DNA from: Anaerolineales bacterium
GTDB taxonomy: Bacteria; Chloroflexota; Anaerolineae; Anaerolineales; Villigracilaceae
DNA length: 64,000 nt
Assembly (NCBI GenBank): GCA_016934715.1
Contig: JAFGSI010000018.1
Coordinates: 62,001-126,000, forward strand
Reading direction: 5' to 3'
This document shows positions 36,166 through 44,982 of this stretch, piece by piece. The notes beneath the pieces were generated by a model. It was not told the origin of the DNA and made no database searches. It worked only from the letters and a program-made list of their open reading frames with translations. The position numbers and the translations under genes are program-made. The stretch's first letter is position 1; each line of letters starts with the position of its first letter.

Positions 36166-37584
36166 TCATGCGATTCCCTTCTCGAACCCGGTCTTGGCCG
36201 AGTTCAAATCCACCTCCAGCGGGTACCGTCCGGTGAAACAGGCCTGGCAGTATCCATCCTGCCTGCCGACAGCATGCATCATCCCCTCCAGCGATAGATA
36301 GTGCAGCGAGTCGGCCCCGATATGGTTGCGGATCTCCTCGACCGACCGCTTGTGGGCGATCAGGTCATCGTAGGTGCCCATATCGACGCCCATGAAACAG
36401 GGATGGGCGATCGGCGGGCAGGTTACCCGCAGGTGGACCTGCTCCGCTCCGGCCTCGCGCAGCAGCCTGACGATCGGGCCGGTGGTGTTGCCGCGCACGA
36501 TCGAGTCGTCGATCATGACCACCCGCTTGCCGAGCACATTCTCGTTGATCACGTTGAACTTCAACGCCACGCCGCGCGTGCGCAGCGAGTCGGTCGGCTC
36601 GATGAATGTTCGCCCGACATAGCGATTTTTAATGAAGCCGTCGTTGTAAGGGATGCCAGATTCCATGGCATAGCCGATTGCGGCGGGAATGCCCGAGTCG
36701 GGGGTCGGGATGACCACGTCGGCCTCGGTCGGAAGCTCACGCGCCAGTTCGCGGCCCAGGTTCTGGCGCACCTGGTGGACGCTGCGCCCGTCCCAGACCG
36801 CGTCGGGACGCGAGAAATAGATCATCTCGAAAACACAGCGGGCCAGGTTCTCGGCTGGCTTGACCGCCTGGGTCACGATCAGGGCCTTGTCGGACAGGGT
36901 CACGATCTCGCCTGGGTTGACCTCCCGAATGGCCTGACAGCCCAGGGTGTGCAATGCCCCGGTCTCGGAAGCGGCCGCATAGCCTCCATGGGGCAGAAGC
37001 CCCACGCTCAGCGGGCGCACCCCCCACGGGTCGCGCGCCGCATAGACGCAGTCACGCGTGAGCATGACCAGCGAGTAAGCCCCTTTCCACAGGGTCATGG
37101 CATGCTTCAGGCGCTCGACCCAGGTGTCGCCGCCGTTGCGGGCCAGCATCATCGTCATCACTTCGCTGTCTGATGAGGACGAGAAGCCGACCCCGCTGTG
37201 CAGTAATTCGTCGCGCAGAGCGGTCGAGTTGACCAGGTTGCCATTGTGGGCCAAGGCGACTGGCCCGTTCATCGTCTCGATCATGAACGGCTGGGCATTG
37301 CGGATCGACGACGAGCCGGTCGTCGAATAGCGGGTGTGGGCAATGGCGTAATGCCCCTGCAGGTCAACCAGGGTCCGGGGATGGAAGATCTGCGAGATCA
37401 GCCCAGTATCCTTGTGCATGCGCATCAGGTTGCCGTCCGAGACCGCGATGCCAGCTGCCTCCTGGCCCCGGTGTTGCAGGGCGAACAGGCCAAAGAAAGC
37501 CATCCGGGCGACGTCTTCGTTCGGGGCAAAGATGCCGACGATGCCGCATTCCTCGCGGGGGGATTCATCAAGGAAATAGCTCAT
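36166..37584 (-). CDS. purF: Amidophosphoribosyltransferase
   Basis: The 472-residue protein has a short propeptide (MSYFLDESPREE) before the N-terminal nucleophile Cys13, then GIVGIFAPNEDVA, HTRYSTTG and AHNGNLVN of the glutaminase domain. The PRTase domain has VMIDDSIVRGNTTG for PRPP. Cysteines in ENLARCVFEM, HPCFMGVD and DGYCQACFTG match the iron-sulfur cluster ligands of the B. subtilis-type enzyme. It commits PRPP to purine synthesis (step 1). purE overlaps it by four bases. Confidence 0.95.
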   Translation of the reverse strand: MSYFLDESPREECGIVGIFAPNEDVARMAFFGLFALQHRGQEAAGIAVSDGNLMRMHKDTGLISQIFHPRTLVDLQGHYAIAHTRYSTTGSSSIRNAQPFMIETMNGPVALAHNGNLVNSTALRDELLHSGVGFSSSSDSEVMTMMLARNGGDTWVERLKHAMTLWKGAYSLVMLTRDCVYAARDPWGVRPLSVGLLPHGGYAAASETGALHTLGCQAIREVNPGEIVTLSDKALIVTQAVKPAENLARCVFEMIYFSRPDAVWDGRSVHQVRQNLGRELARELPTEADVVIPTPDSGIPAAIGYAMESGIPYNDGFIKNRYVGRTFIEPTDSLRTRGVALKFNVINENVLGKRVVMIDDSIVRGNTTGPIVRLLREAGAEQVHLRVTCPPIAHPCFMGVDMGTYDDLIAHKRSVEEIRNHIGADSLHYLSLEGMMHAVGRQDGYCQACFTGRYPLEVDLNSAKTGFEKGIA

Positions 37585-38057
37585 TGGATGGACCGGTCGT
37601 CCTCCAGGATCTTGTCCGCTGCCCGCCTGCGAGACTTGGCGACCGCCTCCCGCACCTGAGCGTTGACCAGCCCGAGGATCTTCGCCGCCAGCAGGGCGGC
37701 GTTGGCTGGCTCAAGCACGACGGCCGGGGCGATCCCCGACGGCATGCGCAGCGACGAGTAGACATCCGTTCCTCCCAGGGATTCTGACATCGGCGGACAA
37801 GCGATCACCGGGGCGTCCACCGCCCCGTCGGTGAAACCGCTCAGGGCATTGCTACGCCCGGCGACGGTGATGTAGACCTTGGGGCGCGGATCGGCCTCGT
37901 ACTTCGCCAGCAATTGCTTGACATGCTCGGGCGTCTTGTGGGCCGAACCGATCCTCAGGACGGTCTCCAGGTGATAGCCCTTGCAGACTTCGGCGATCTT
38001 CTGGCAGTGGGCCAGATCGGCCCGGGAGCCCATCAGGATAATAACAAGAGGGTTCAT
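37581..38057 (-). CDS. purE: Class II N5-independent AIR carboxylase PurE
   Basis: The 158-residue protein has PurE form: MGSRADLAHCQKIAEVC, GSAHKTPEHVKQLL, VAGRSNALSGF, ACPPMSESLGGTDVYSSLRM and IAPAVVLEPANAALLAAKIL. HKTPE and the RSNALSG/SSLRMPSG pair resemble class II enzymes (as in animal PAICS and spirochaetes), which carboxylate AIR directly with CO2, rather than class I GSDSD/SAHRTP. No purK is present in the cluster, which agrees. It overlaps purF by four bases (ATGA). Confidence 0.9.
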   Translation of the reverse strand: MNPLVIILMGSRADLAHCQKIAEVCKGYHLETVLRIGSAHKTPEHVKQLLAKYEADPRPKVYITVAGRSNALSGFTDGAVDAPVIACPPMSESLGGTDVYSSLRMPSGIAPAVVLEPANAALLAAKILGLVNAQVREAVAKSRRRAADKILEDDRSIQ

Positions 38058-38223
38058 TCTGAAAGTCCTTCGCTCTAGGATTCACGCTGCTTCCGCCAGC
38101 GGAAGTGCAGGCTGCGGGTCGGCATCCAGATTTTCGCCATACCCCTATCCAAAATCAGCGATTCGGCAAGGATAACCAGGGCTGCATGATCCCTTTCATC
38201 AACAAGCAGCTGTCCTGGCAGGG

Positions 38224-39288
38224 TCAGGGGATCCCGGCCGACCCATACGCACTCCAGGACTGCGACATGTACTTCGCCCCGCAGCGGTGACAGACCGCCA
38301 ATGGCCGCTCCCGGCGGTAGCGGCGGAAGCGCTCGGCGCGCTCCCCGTTCCAGAGCGTCTCGATCGTGGCATCCTTGATATTTCCGAAAGAGTAGTCGAC
38401 GAAATCGACACAGAAGTTGGCCGCGCCATCCGGTTGGATGTCGATCAGTTTCTCGACGTTCAGGCAGTGCGGATACCCGACCGGCGTCCAGGCGTCCGCA
38501 AACCAGTCCCGGTACTGATCCTCGTCGAGGGGCATGTATGGATAGCTGTAGATCTCGCCAAGCGTCGCCAGGTACTGGCGATACTGCTGCTGGAATTCTT
38601 CGAAGTCGACACCCGAGTCCTCGTGGTGGAAGCCGGCCCACGAGTAGGCCTGGCAGCCCAGGCCGCCCAGTTCCGCCTCGTACTGCCGACCGACCTTCTC
38701 GGGAAAGTAGTAGTACGGCACAATAGCAATCGCTCCCAGGCCGAGCGTACGGGCCACTTCAGGCATGACACCCAGGTACCGGTAATTGTACTGGCTGATG
38801 GTGAAGCAGATCGAGCGGCTGATCTGGTCGTCGCCTCGGGCTTCCAGTTCGGCGATTCGGGCCACGCCGGCCTTCAGGCGCTGGAAGGTCCCCGGGACGC
38901 CGCGCACGGCGTCATGGACCTGCTCGGGGCCATCGACCGAGATCGTCAGGTGCATCCTGCCGATACGGACGATATCCTCGGCGTACCGGGCCAGCATGGT
39001 CCCATTGGTATCGATCGAGATGAAAATGCCCCTGGCGTGGATGTACTCAAGCAGTTCGACAATCTGCGGGAAGAGGAAGACCTCTCCGCCGCGCAACAGC
39101 AGCGACGGGATGTCATGATCGGCCAGTTCGTCCACGACCCGCTGCCAGTCGGCCAGGGTCAATTCGTACTGGAGACCCTCCGGATTACAACGAATGTAGC
39201 CTTCCAGGCCCCATTGCCCACACATCCGGCAGCGCAGGTTGCAGTGATTGGTGATGGTCAGAGAGATGGATTGAGGAAAGCTCATCAT
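38224..39288 (-). CDS. Radical SAM / SPASM-domain protein in the purine operon
   Basis: The 354-residue protein starts with the radical SAM cluster motif NHCNLRCRMCGQW (CxxxCxxC), followed by LLRGGEVFLFPQI (SAM-contact GGE), ISIDTNGTMLA and LTISVDGPEQVHDAVRG. The C-terminal region has SPASM-like cysteines: YPHCLNVEKLIDIQPDG, NFCVDFVDYSFGNIKDA and VCHRCGAKY, so one or two extra Fe-S clusters are likely. Such enzymes modify peptides or proteins or act in cofactor synthesis. It lies between purC and purE with gaps of 49 and 166 bases on the same strand. No small precursor peptide is evident nearby. A second ATG three bases on fits the AGG site slightly better. Confidence 0.87.
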   Translation of the reverse strand: MMSFPQSISLTITNHCNLRCRMCGQWGLEGYIRCNPEGLQYELTLADWQRVVDELADHDIPSLLLRGGEVFLFPQIVELLEYIHARGIFISIDTNGTMLARYAEDIVRIGRMHLTISVDGPEQVHDAVRGVPGTFQRLKAGVARIAELEARGDDQISRSICFTISQYNYRYLGVMPEVARTLGLGAIAIVPYYYFPEKVGRQYEAELGGLGCQAYSWAGFHHEDSGVDFEEFQQQYRQYLATLGEIYSYPYMPLDEDQYRDWFADAWTPVGYPHCLNVEKLIDIQPDGAANFCVDFVDYSFGNIKDATIETLWNGERAERFRRYRRERPLAVCHRCGAKYMSQSWSAYGSAGIP

Positions 39289-39337
39289 CCTACCGGGTAC
39301 GGGGGGTGACAGGGGCTGTTCACGACGGTGGCTAACC

Positions 39338-40312
39338 CTAGTTCAATATATTGGCTATACGCAAGTTGTCAATTAATCGCTCTTCGACCGGGTAGGCCCC
39401 CGGCGCAAAGGTCCGGCCGGTGAGCATCTCGTAGATGGCGACATAACGCTCGCAGGCCGCCGCCCACAACGCAACCGGCATGACGGGAATCTGGCCGTCG
39501 CCGTGGTAACCTTTCGCCGCATACGCCAGGCGGACGAATTCCTTATCAAAGTTCTCAGGCTCCTCCCCGGCCGCATGGCGAGATTCGTACGAGGCGGCCT
39601 TCCAGAAACGCGACGAATCGGGGGTGTTGACCTCATCGATCAGGACGACCCGCCCATCAGCGGCCCGGCCGAATTCGTACTTGGTGTCGACCAGGATCAG
39701 GCCGGCCCGGCTGGCAACTGCCTGGCCGCGCTGGAAGACTGCCAGCGCCGCCGCCTGGATTTGATCCCAGGTGGCAGAGTCGAGCAGGCCCCTCGCGACC
39801 ACCTCAGCACAGGTCAGGCGCTCGTCATGCGCCCCGCCGACCCCCTTGGTGGTGGGGGTGATGATCGGCTCGGGTAGGGCCGAATTCTTCTGCAGGCCTT
39901 CCGGGAAGGTGTAGCCGTAGATCTGGCGCTCCCCGAGCGAGTAGCGATACCACAGCGCGGTGGTGGTCACACCGGTGATGTAGCCGCGCACGACGACCTC
40001 GACCAGGAACGGCTCGGCCAGCTCGGCCACCACCGCGTTCGGGTCCGGGACGGAGACCAGGTGATTGTCGATGAGATCGGCGGTCTGGGCGAACCAGAAG
40101 TTGGTCAACTGGTTGAGCACCTGGCCCTTGTAAGGGACGCACGCCAGGACGCGGTCGAAAGCCGACAGCCGGTCAGTGACGACCAGCAGGCGCCGGCCTT
40201 CGGGCAGTTCGTACCAGTCGCGCACCTTGCCGGAGGTCCGGCCGGGAAGCGGCAGATGGGTCTCTCGCACAGCGCGAGGCAGAAGTTCCAAGATGGATTC
40301 CTGTGTCAGCAT
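39338..40312 (-). CDS. purC: SAICAR synthase
   Basis: The 324-residue protein contains RTSGKVRDWYELPEG, VVTDRLSAFDRVLAC, YKGQVLNQLTNFWF, VVRGYITGVTTTALWYRY, ILVDTKYEFGRAADG and IDEVNTPDSSRFW, the SAICAR synthase set. Its length is that of the longer PurC type rather than the 235-residue form. It joins aspartate to CAIR with ATP (step 7). The ATG at 40312 is preferred since GGAG is then seven bases away; an ATG one codon earlier and a longer frame to 40390 are possible. Confidence 0.94.
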   Translation of the reverse strand: MLTQESILELLPRAVRETHLPLPGRTSGKVRDWYELPEGRRLLVVTDRLSAFDRVLACVPYKGQVLNQLTNFWFAQTADLIDNHLVSVPDPNAVVAELAEPFLVEVVVRGYITGVTTTALWYRYSLGERQIYGYTFPEGLQKNSALPEPIITPTTKGVGGAHDERLTCAEVVARGLLDSATWDQIQAAALAVFQRGQAVASRAGLILVDTKYEFGRAADGRVVLIDEVNTPDSSRFWKAASYESRHAAGEEPENFDKEFVRLAYAAKGYHGDGQIPVMPVALWAAACERYVAIYEMLTGRTFAPGAYPVEERLIDNLRIANILN

Positions 40313-40355
40313 CATTCTCCTAACGTTCAACAAGACAGCGAGGCCTTCGATGTGC

Positions 40356-41144
40356 TCAAAGCTGGGAAGCAACCATGACGCCGCGTTCAAAAAGAGATAA
40401 CCCGCGCATCCCCTCCAGGCCGCGCGTCCGCTGGGGAGATTGCCAGGAGTGAATGTGGTTTTCCGGATGCGGCATCAGGCCCAGAACGTTGCCGCCCGGA
40501 TTGGTGATCCCGGCAATGTCGAGCAGCGAGCCGTTGGGGTTTGCAGGATAGGCGCCCTGCGCAGGCGAGCCGCCGGGGTGGACATAGGTGAGAACGATCT
40601 GCTCCTGGGGAAAAGTAGCGTCGCTGGTTTGAAAGTTGCCTTCACCATGGGCCACCGGACAGGCGATGAGCTCGGTCAGGCTGTTCGTCCACAGGCAGGC
40701 CTGCGAGACCGGCTTGAGGATCACCCAGCGGCACTCAAAGCGGCCGTTGGCGTTGAAGGTGAGGGTGGCCTTCCTTTTTTGATCGGCGGTCGCCGATCGA
40801 CGACCGGCGAGCGGCACGCCCGGTAGAATGCCCGCTTTGACCAGTGCCTGAAAGCCGTTGCAGATGCCGATCACCGGCTTGCCGGACTCGACAAAAGCGC
40901 CGACCTGGTCGCCGAAGTAGGCGTTCAGGTCAATGGCCAGCAGGCGTCCCGCGCCCAGGGCATCCGCATACGAGAATCCGCCCGGCAGGACCAGCATCTG
41001 GTATGCATCGAAGCGCTTGCGACCGTCCCGCAGGATGTTGAGCGGAACAATCTCAGGTTGGGCGCCGGCCAGGGTCAGGGCTTCAGCGGCATCCTGGTCA
41101 CGGTTGGTGCCGTGGGCAAGCAGGACAAGGGCTCTAGGTTTCAT
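40356..41144 (-). CDS. purQ: FGAM synthase glutaminase subunit
   Basis: The 262-residue protein is a class I glutaminase: LLAHGTNRDQDAAEAL, MLVLPGGFSYADALGAG, the nucleophile loop GICNGFQALVKAG (Cys) and the catalytic His-Glu in LGLMPHPENHI. It hands ammonia to PurL for step 4. It begins at MKPRALVLL; a GTG at 41159 overlapping the purL stop and an ATG at 41150 are alternatives. Length is that of the long PurQ form of clostridia and archaea. Confidence 0.92.
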   Translation of the reverse strand: MKPRALVLLAHGTNRDQDAAEALTLAGAQPEIVPLNILRDGRKRFDAYQMLVLPGGFSYADALGAGRLLAIDLNAYFGDQVGAFVESGKPVIGICNGFQALVKAGILPGVPLAGRRSATADQKRKATLTFNANGRFECRWVILKPVSQACLWTNSLTELIACPVAHGEGNFQTSDATFPQEQIVLTYVHPGGSPAQGAYPANPNGSLLDIAGITNPGGNVLGLMPHPENHIHSWQSPQRTRGLEGMRGLSLFERGVMVASQL

Positions 41145-41155
41145 CAGCATCGCAT

Positions 41156-44044
41156 TCACTGCAGCGGGGTGCGCCAGGCGCCGGCCAGGTCCGAAATGGG
41201 AACAGAAAACAGGGATTGGTTCGACGCCGCAACAGCCAGGACAGGCTCGTCCGCAACCAGACCGATCCGGACAACTGGCAGGTCGGCGAGGGCGGACTCG
41301 AAGGTCACTCTCTGCTCCGGCTGGACCTCAACCAGCAGGCAGCCGGTCGTCTCGCCGAACAGGGTCCGGGTCGGGTCAGCGAGCGGCAGGTCGAGGCGCA
41401 GCCCCAGGCGTCCGGCCAGGGCCATTTCGGCTGCCGCCACTGCCAGACCGCCCTCGGAGAGATCATGCGCCGCGCGGACCAGGCCGTCGTGGATGAGCTT
41501 GTGTAGTGCCCGATAAACGGCCGGCGTCGAGGCGCAGACGGAAGGCACGGGCTCCTCGACCACAGATGATGGGTCATCGCCGTGCACAAGATCGAAGTGG
41601 CTGCCACCGAAGGTCGGGGCGAACGCGCCGACCAGATAGACCAGGTCGCCAGGCGCCTTCAGGTCCATGGTCACGCTGTGGGCCACATCCTCCACCACGC
41701 CAACGGCCGAGATCAGCAAGGTCGGCGGAATGGCATGGCGCTGACCGTCGGTGCCAAGGTACTCGTTGTTGAGCGAGTCCTTGCCTGAAATGAACGGCGT
41801 CCCGTAGCGCAGGGCACCATCGTGACAGCCGCGCGCCGCCTCGAACAGTGTGCCGAGGGTCTCAGGACGCAGCGGGTCCCCCCAGCAGAAGTTGTCCAGC
41901 ACGGCGATGCGCTCCGGGTTGGTGCCGACCGCCACCGCGTTGCGGACAGCCTCATCGATGACTGCCAGGGCCATGCGGTAGGCGTCGCGCTTGCCGTACT
42001 CGGGATTGATCCCGTGGGAAATGGCAATTCCGGTCCGGCCGCGGACCCCCGGCGGCTTGAGAACACAGGCATCCGAGGGCCCGTCATCCCGGACCCCGGT
42101 CAACGGCTTGACCACCGTACCGCCCTGGACCTCATGGTCGTAGATGCGGATCACGCTGGCCCTGGAGGCGATGTTGGGATGGGCTAACAAACGCAAAAGA
42201 ATGTCCTGAAAATCAGGGGGAGGCACAACGTCGCGGAGATGCTCTTTCTTATCCGTGCTCTCTGCGGCCGTATTCGGCAGCACGGCCTGCAGTCGGCGTT
42301 GAGGAATGCCTTCATGCAGGAACTCGTTCTCCAGATCCAGGACCGCCCGCCCAGCGTAGCGCACCACCAGCCGCCCCGAGCCGGTGAACTCACCAATGTC
42401 GGTCAGGTCGACATTGAAAGTATCGCACAGGTCCTGCAAGCGGGCCAGGTGGATCGGCGGCACCGCCAGGACCATGCGCTCCTGGGCTTCTGAAAGCCAG
42501 ATCTCCCAGGGTGCCAGGCCAGGGTACTTCAGGCGCACGTCAGTCAGGTCCACCTCGGCGCCGACCTGCGACGACATCTCGCCGACCGCCGAAGACAGCC
42601 CGCCTGCGCCGCAGTCAGTGATGGCAGTATACAGGTGCTCGTCCCGGGCCGGCAGGATCGCGTCGATCAGGCCCTTCTCGACGATTGGATTGCCGATCTG
42701 GACCGACGAACCGGAGACCTCGCCAGTCTGGGCATCCATGGTCATCGAGGAGAAGGTGGCCCCGCGCAGCCCATCGCGCCCGGTGCCTCCACCCAGAACG
42801 ATCACGCGATCGCCCACCTGCGGGCTGCGGGCATGCCACCCCTTTGGCGCGATGCCAACCGTCCCGCAGAAGACCAGCGGGTTGGCGGCGTAGCCCGGGT
42901 CAAAGAGGATCGCCCCACCGACGGTCGGAATGCCAATCTTGTTGCCGTAGTCCTGGACCCCGGCCACCACCCCCGCCATGATCCGGCGCGGGTGCAGAAC
43001 GCCGGACGGCAGGTCGTCGAAGCTGGCCTCCTGCAGGCCGAAGCACAGCACGTCGGTGTTGGCGATCGGCTTGTGCGAGACACCCAGCACGTCGCGGATC
43101 ACCCCCCCCACACCAGTGTTGGCCCCGCCGAAAGGCTCGATGGCCGAGGGATGGTTGTGGGTCTCGACCTTGAACGAGACCTCGTGCTCGCCGTCCAGGT
43201 CAATGATCCCGGCGTTGTCGACGAAGGCCGAAATGACCCAGGGGGCGGCGATCTTCTCGGTGGCAGTCTTCAAGTAGGTCTTGAGAAGGCTGTCGACCAC
43301 CCGCCCATCGTCGAGAGTGATCCTGGCCTTGAATGTCTTGTGGCCGCAGTGCTCGGACCAGGTCTGGGCGATTGCCTCGAACTCGACGTCGGTCAGGTCG
43401 CGGCCCTCGCGTTCGCAGTAGGAGCGAATGGCCTGCATCTCAGCCAGGTCGAGGGCTGCCCGGCGTTCCTTCGAAATGGCCAGCAGGCGCTTGTCATCGA
43501 CCATTACATCGATCCGCTCGACCGCGCCGCTCGACTCGGCCGCCAGCGGAAAGAACGGCTCGATCTCACCGATCGTCCAGCGGTGGATGACGGCATTGGC
43601 CAGCAGGCGCTCGACAACAGACTTCGTCATGGAATCACGGATAGCAACGGACGTTCCAAAGTGGAGCAGGTAACGCCAGCCGGTCGAGGCTTGCCTGACA
43701 CCGTCGAGGCCCATCTCGTGGGCGGCGCGCACGATCTCGTCGGCCACCGGGTCGGTGACGCCGTGGCGCAGGGCCACTTCGACCAGGGCGATGCCGGGCC
43801 CAGGGTCCGGGCAGGCGGCAGGCAGCGCGTCCCAGTCGGCAGACTGAGTCACCGGGTCGGCAAAAAGACCGAGGGCCAACTGGCGACACTGCTCCGCGGT
43901 CATTTGGCCCTCGACGAAGTACAGGTCCTGGCAGGCGATGTGCGTCAGGTCATTGAACCCCAATGCCCGGGCATCGGCGATCAGGCCCTTCGAGCGCGGG
44001 TCGTTTTGCTCCTGGAAGCGAATGACAAATCGATAGATCGGCAT
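41156..44044 (-). CDS. purL: FGAM synthase, PurL with N-terminal PurS-like domains
   Basis: The 962-residue protein is longer than the usual 730-residue small PurL. Residues 1 to about 80 (MPIYRFVIRFQEQNDPRSKG, GQMTAEQCRQLALGLF) and about 85-160 (IALVEVALRHGVTDPVADEI) both read as PurS-like units fused to the enzyme. The PurL core then follows: AIAQTWSEHCGHKTFKARI, VETHNHPSAIEPFGG (catalytic His), GGGTGRDGLRGATFSS, LTDCGAGGLSSAVGEM-type segment and the second half ending in RAAHDLSEGGLAVAAAEM. It makes FGAM from FGAR with PurQ ammonia (step 4). A good promoter precedes it. Confidence 0.92.
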   Translation of the reverse strand: MPIYRFVIRFQEQNDPRSKGLIADARALGFNDLTHIACQDLYFVEGQMTAEQCRQLALGLFADPVTQSADWDALPAACPDPGPGIALVEVALRHGVTDPVADEIVRAAHEMGLDGVRQASTGWRYLLHFGTSVAIRDSMTKSVVERLLANAVIHRWTIGEIEPFFPLAAESSGAVERIDVMVDDKRLLAISKERRAALDLAEMQAIRSYCEREGRDLTDVEFEAIAQTWSEHCGHKTFKARITLDDGRVVDSLLKTYLKTATEKIAAPWVISAFVDNAGIIDLDGEHEVSFKVETHNHPSAIEPFGGANTGVGGVIRDVLGVSHKPIANTDVLCFGLQEASFDDLPSGVLHPRRIMAGVVAGVQDYGNKIGIPTVGGAILFDPGYAANPLVFCGTVGIAPKGWHARSPQVGDRVIVLGGGTGRDGLRGATFSSMTMDAQTGEVSGSSVQIGNPIVEKGLIDAILPARDEHLYTAITDCGAGGLSSAVGEMSSQVGAEVDLTDVRLKYPGLAPWEIWLSEAQERMVLAVPPIHLARLQDLCDTFNVDLTDIGEFTGSGRLVVRYAGRAVLDLENEFLHEGIPQRRLQAVLPNTAAESTDKKEHLRDVVPPPDFQDILLRLLAHPNIASRASVIRIYDHEVQGGTVVKPLTGVRDDGPSDACVLKPPGVRGRTGIAISHGINPEYGKRDAYRMALAVIDEAVRNAVAVGTNPERIAVLDNFCWGDPLRPETLGTLFEAARGCHDGALRYGTPFISGKDSLNNEYLGTDGQRHAIPPTLLISAVGVVEDVAHSVTMDLKAPGDLVYLVGAFAPTFGGSHFDLVHGDDPSSVVEEPVPSVCASTPAVYRALHKLIHDGLVRAAHDLSEGGLAVAAAEMALAGRLGLRLDLPLADPTRTLFGETTGCLLVEVQPEQRVTFESALADLPVVRIGLVADEPVLAVAASNQSLFSVPISDLAGAWRTPLQ

Positions 44045-44073
44045 GGTTTGTCCTGTCTGGGGAATACGGGGGG

Positions 44074-44102
44074 ATTGTACTATCAGGGTTTTGTCTAGTC
44101 AA
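44074..44102 (-). promoter_or_regulatory. Promoter of the purine operon
   Basis: TTGACT (44097-44102) and TACAAT (44074-44079) with a 17-base spacer on the minus strand, about 30 bases ahead of the purL ATG. No PurR box or purine riboswitch core was seen between promoter and gene. Confidence 0.7.
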
Positions 44103-44202
44103 GAAGCCCGCCAGAAAAGGTCCCTTTTGCAGGCAACCCTCTTCCCCGGGTGGTATTCTTCTGGTAAAACAGGAGGAACAACTTCTCCGAGGAGTTTTTC
44201 CA

Positions 44203-44925
44203 ATGGACTTCCGCCAACTTGCCGAACAGAACTTCACCCGACTCAAAGCCAACCCCTACCCCGGCCGCGGGCTGGTCATTGGCCGTGACACCGACCCGCA
44301 ACAGTGGCTGCTCGTCTACTGGATCATGGGCCGCAGCACCAACAGCCGCAACCGGCGCTTCGTCGCCGAGAGCGGGGTCCTGCGCACCGAGCCGGTCGAC
44401 CCGAGCAAGGTCAGCGATCCCCGCCTGATCATCTACGAGGCGATGCTCGAACTGCCCGGCCTGCACATGGTCAGCAACGGCGACCAGACCCGCACGTTGT
44501 TCGAACACCTGCAGGCAGGCCGGACCCTCGAAGCAGCCCTGGCAACCCGTGAGCGCGAGCCCGACGCGCCCAACTTCACCCCGCGCATCAGCGGCCTGCT
44601 CGACCTGCGCGGCCCGGACCCCGAGCCCGTGCTGAGCATCCTGAAGGCCAGCCCGCTTGACCCGTCCCGCACCGACCGCTTCCACTACCGCCCGGCGCTG
44701 CCCGTCCCCGGCTGCGGCTACGGCCTGACGACCTACCTCGGCGATGGCGATCCCTTGCCCAGCTTCCGTGGCGACCCGACTCTGCTGCCCCTGGCCGGCG
44801 GCGGAACACAGGTCCTGGAGACCTACTGGCAGGCGCTTAACCCCGACTACCGTGTCTCGCTGGCTGTCAAGCAAGTCGATGCCGCCAGCGGCGCGAGCAC
44901 GCTCCTGATCAGGAACCAGTATTAA
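44203..44925 (+). CDS. purO: PurO-type IMP cyclohydrolase
   Basis: The 240-residue protein matches the IMP_cyclohyd family: NPYPGRGLVIGRDTD, YWIMGRSTNSRNRRFV, IIYEAMLELPG, VSNGDQTRTL and NFTPRISGLL. This family, known from archaeal PurO and clostridial homologues, closes FAICAR to IMP (last de novo step), replacing the missing N-terminal domain of PurH. It is divergent from the purine operon, 158 bases away. A CCGAGGAG site lies before the ATG. Family assignment is from motifs only, with no comparison run. Confidence 0.8.
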   Translation: MDFRQLAEQNFTRLKANPYPGRGLVIGRDTDPQQWLLVYWIMGRSTNSRNRRFVAESGVLRTEPVDPSKVSDPRLIIYEAMLELPGLHMVSNGDQTRTLFEHLQAGRTLEAALATREREPDAPNFTPRISGLLDLRGPDPEPVLSILKASPLDPSRTDRFHYRPALPVPGCGYGLTTYLGDGDPLPSFRGDPTLLPLAGGGTQVLETYWQALNPDYRVSLAVKQVDAASGASTLLIRNQY

Positions 44926-44967
44926 AAGGAGATTGGGCGCACAAAAGCGTGCACCCAATCTCCTTTT
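44924..44967. terminator. Bidirectional terminator after purO
   Basis: Nineteen-base stem with one mismatch (44924-44942 and 44949-44967), AAAAGGAG...CTCCTTTT arms. The purO stop codon lies inside the first arm. Serves both convergent genes. Confidence 0.75.
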
Positions 44968-44982
44968 CAGTAGAGAGACCGA

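Noticed and set aside
38075-38223. Possible extra minus-strand frame between the radical SAM gene and purE
   Set aside because: No start codon with a binding site; it continues a shadow frame of the radical SAM gene.
44103-44202. Promoter for purO in the divergent spacer
   Set aside because: No pair of -35 and -10 boxes with acceptable spacing could be found, so none is claimed.
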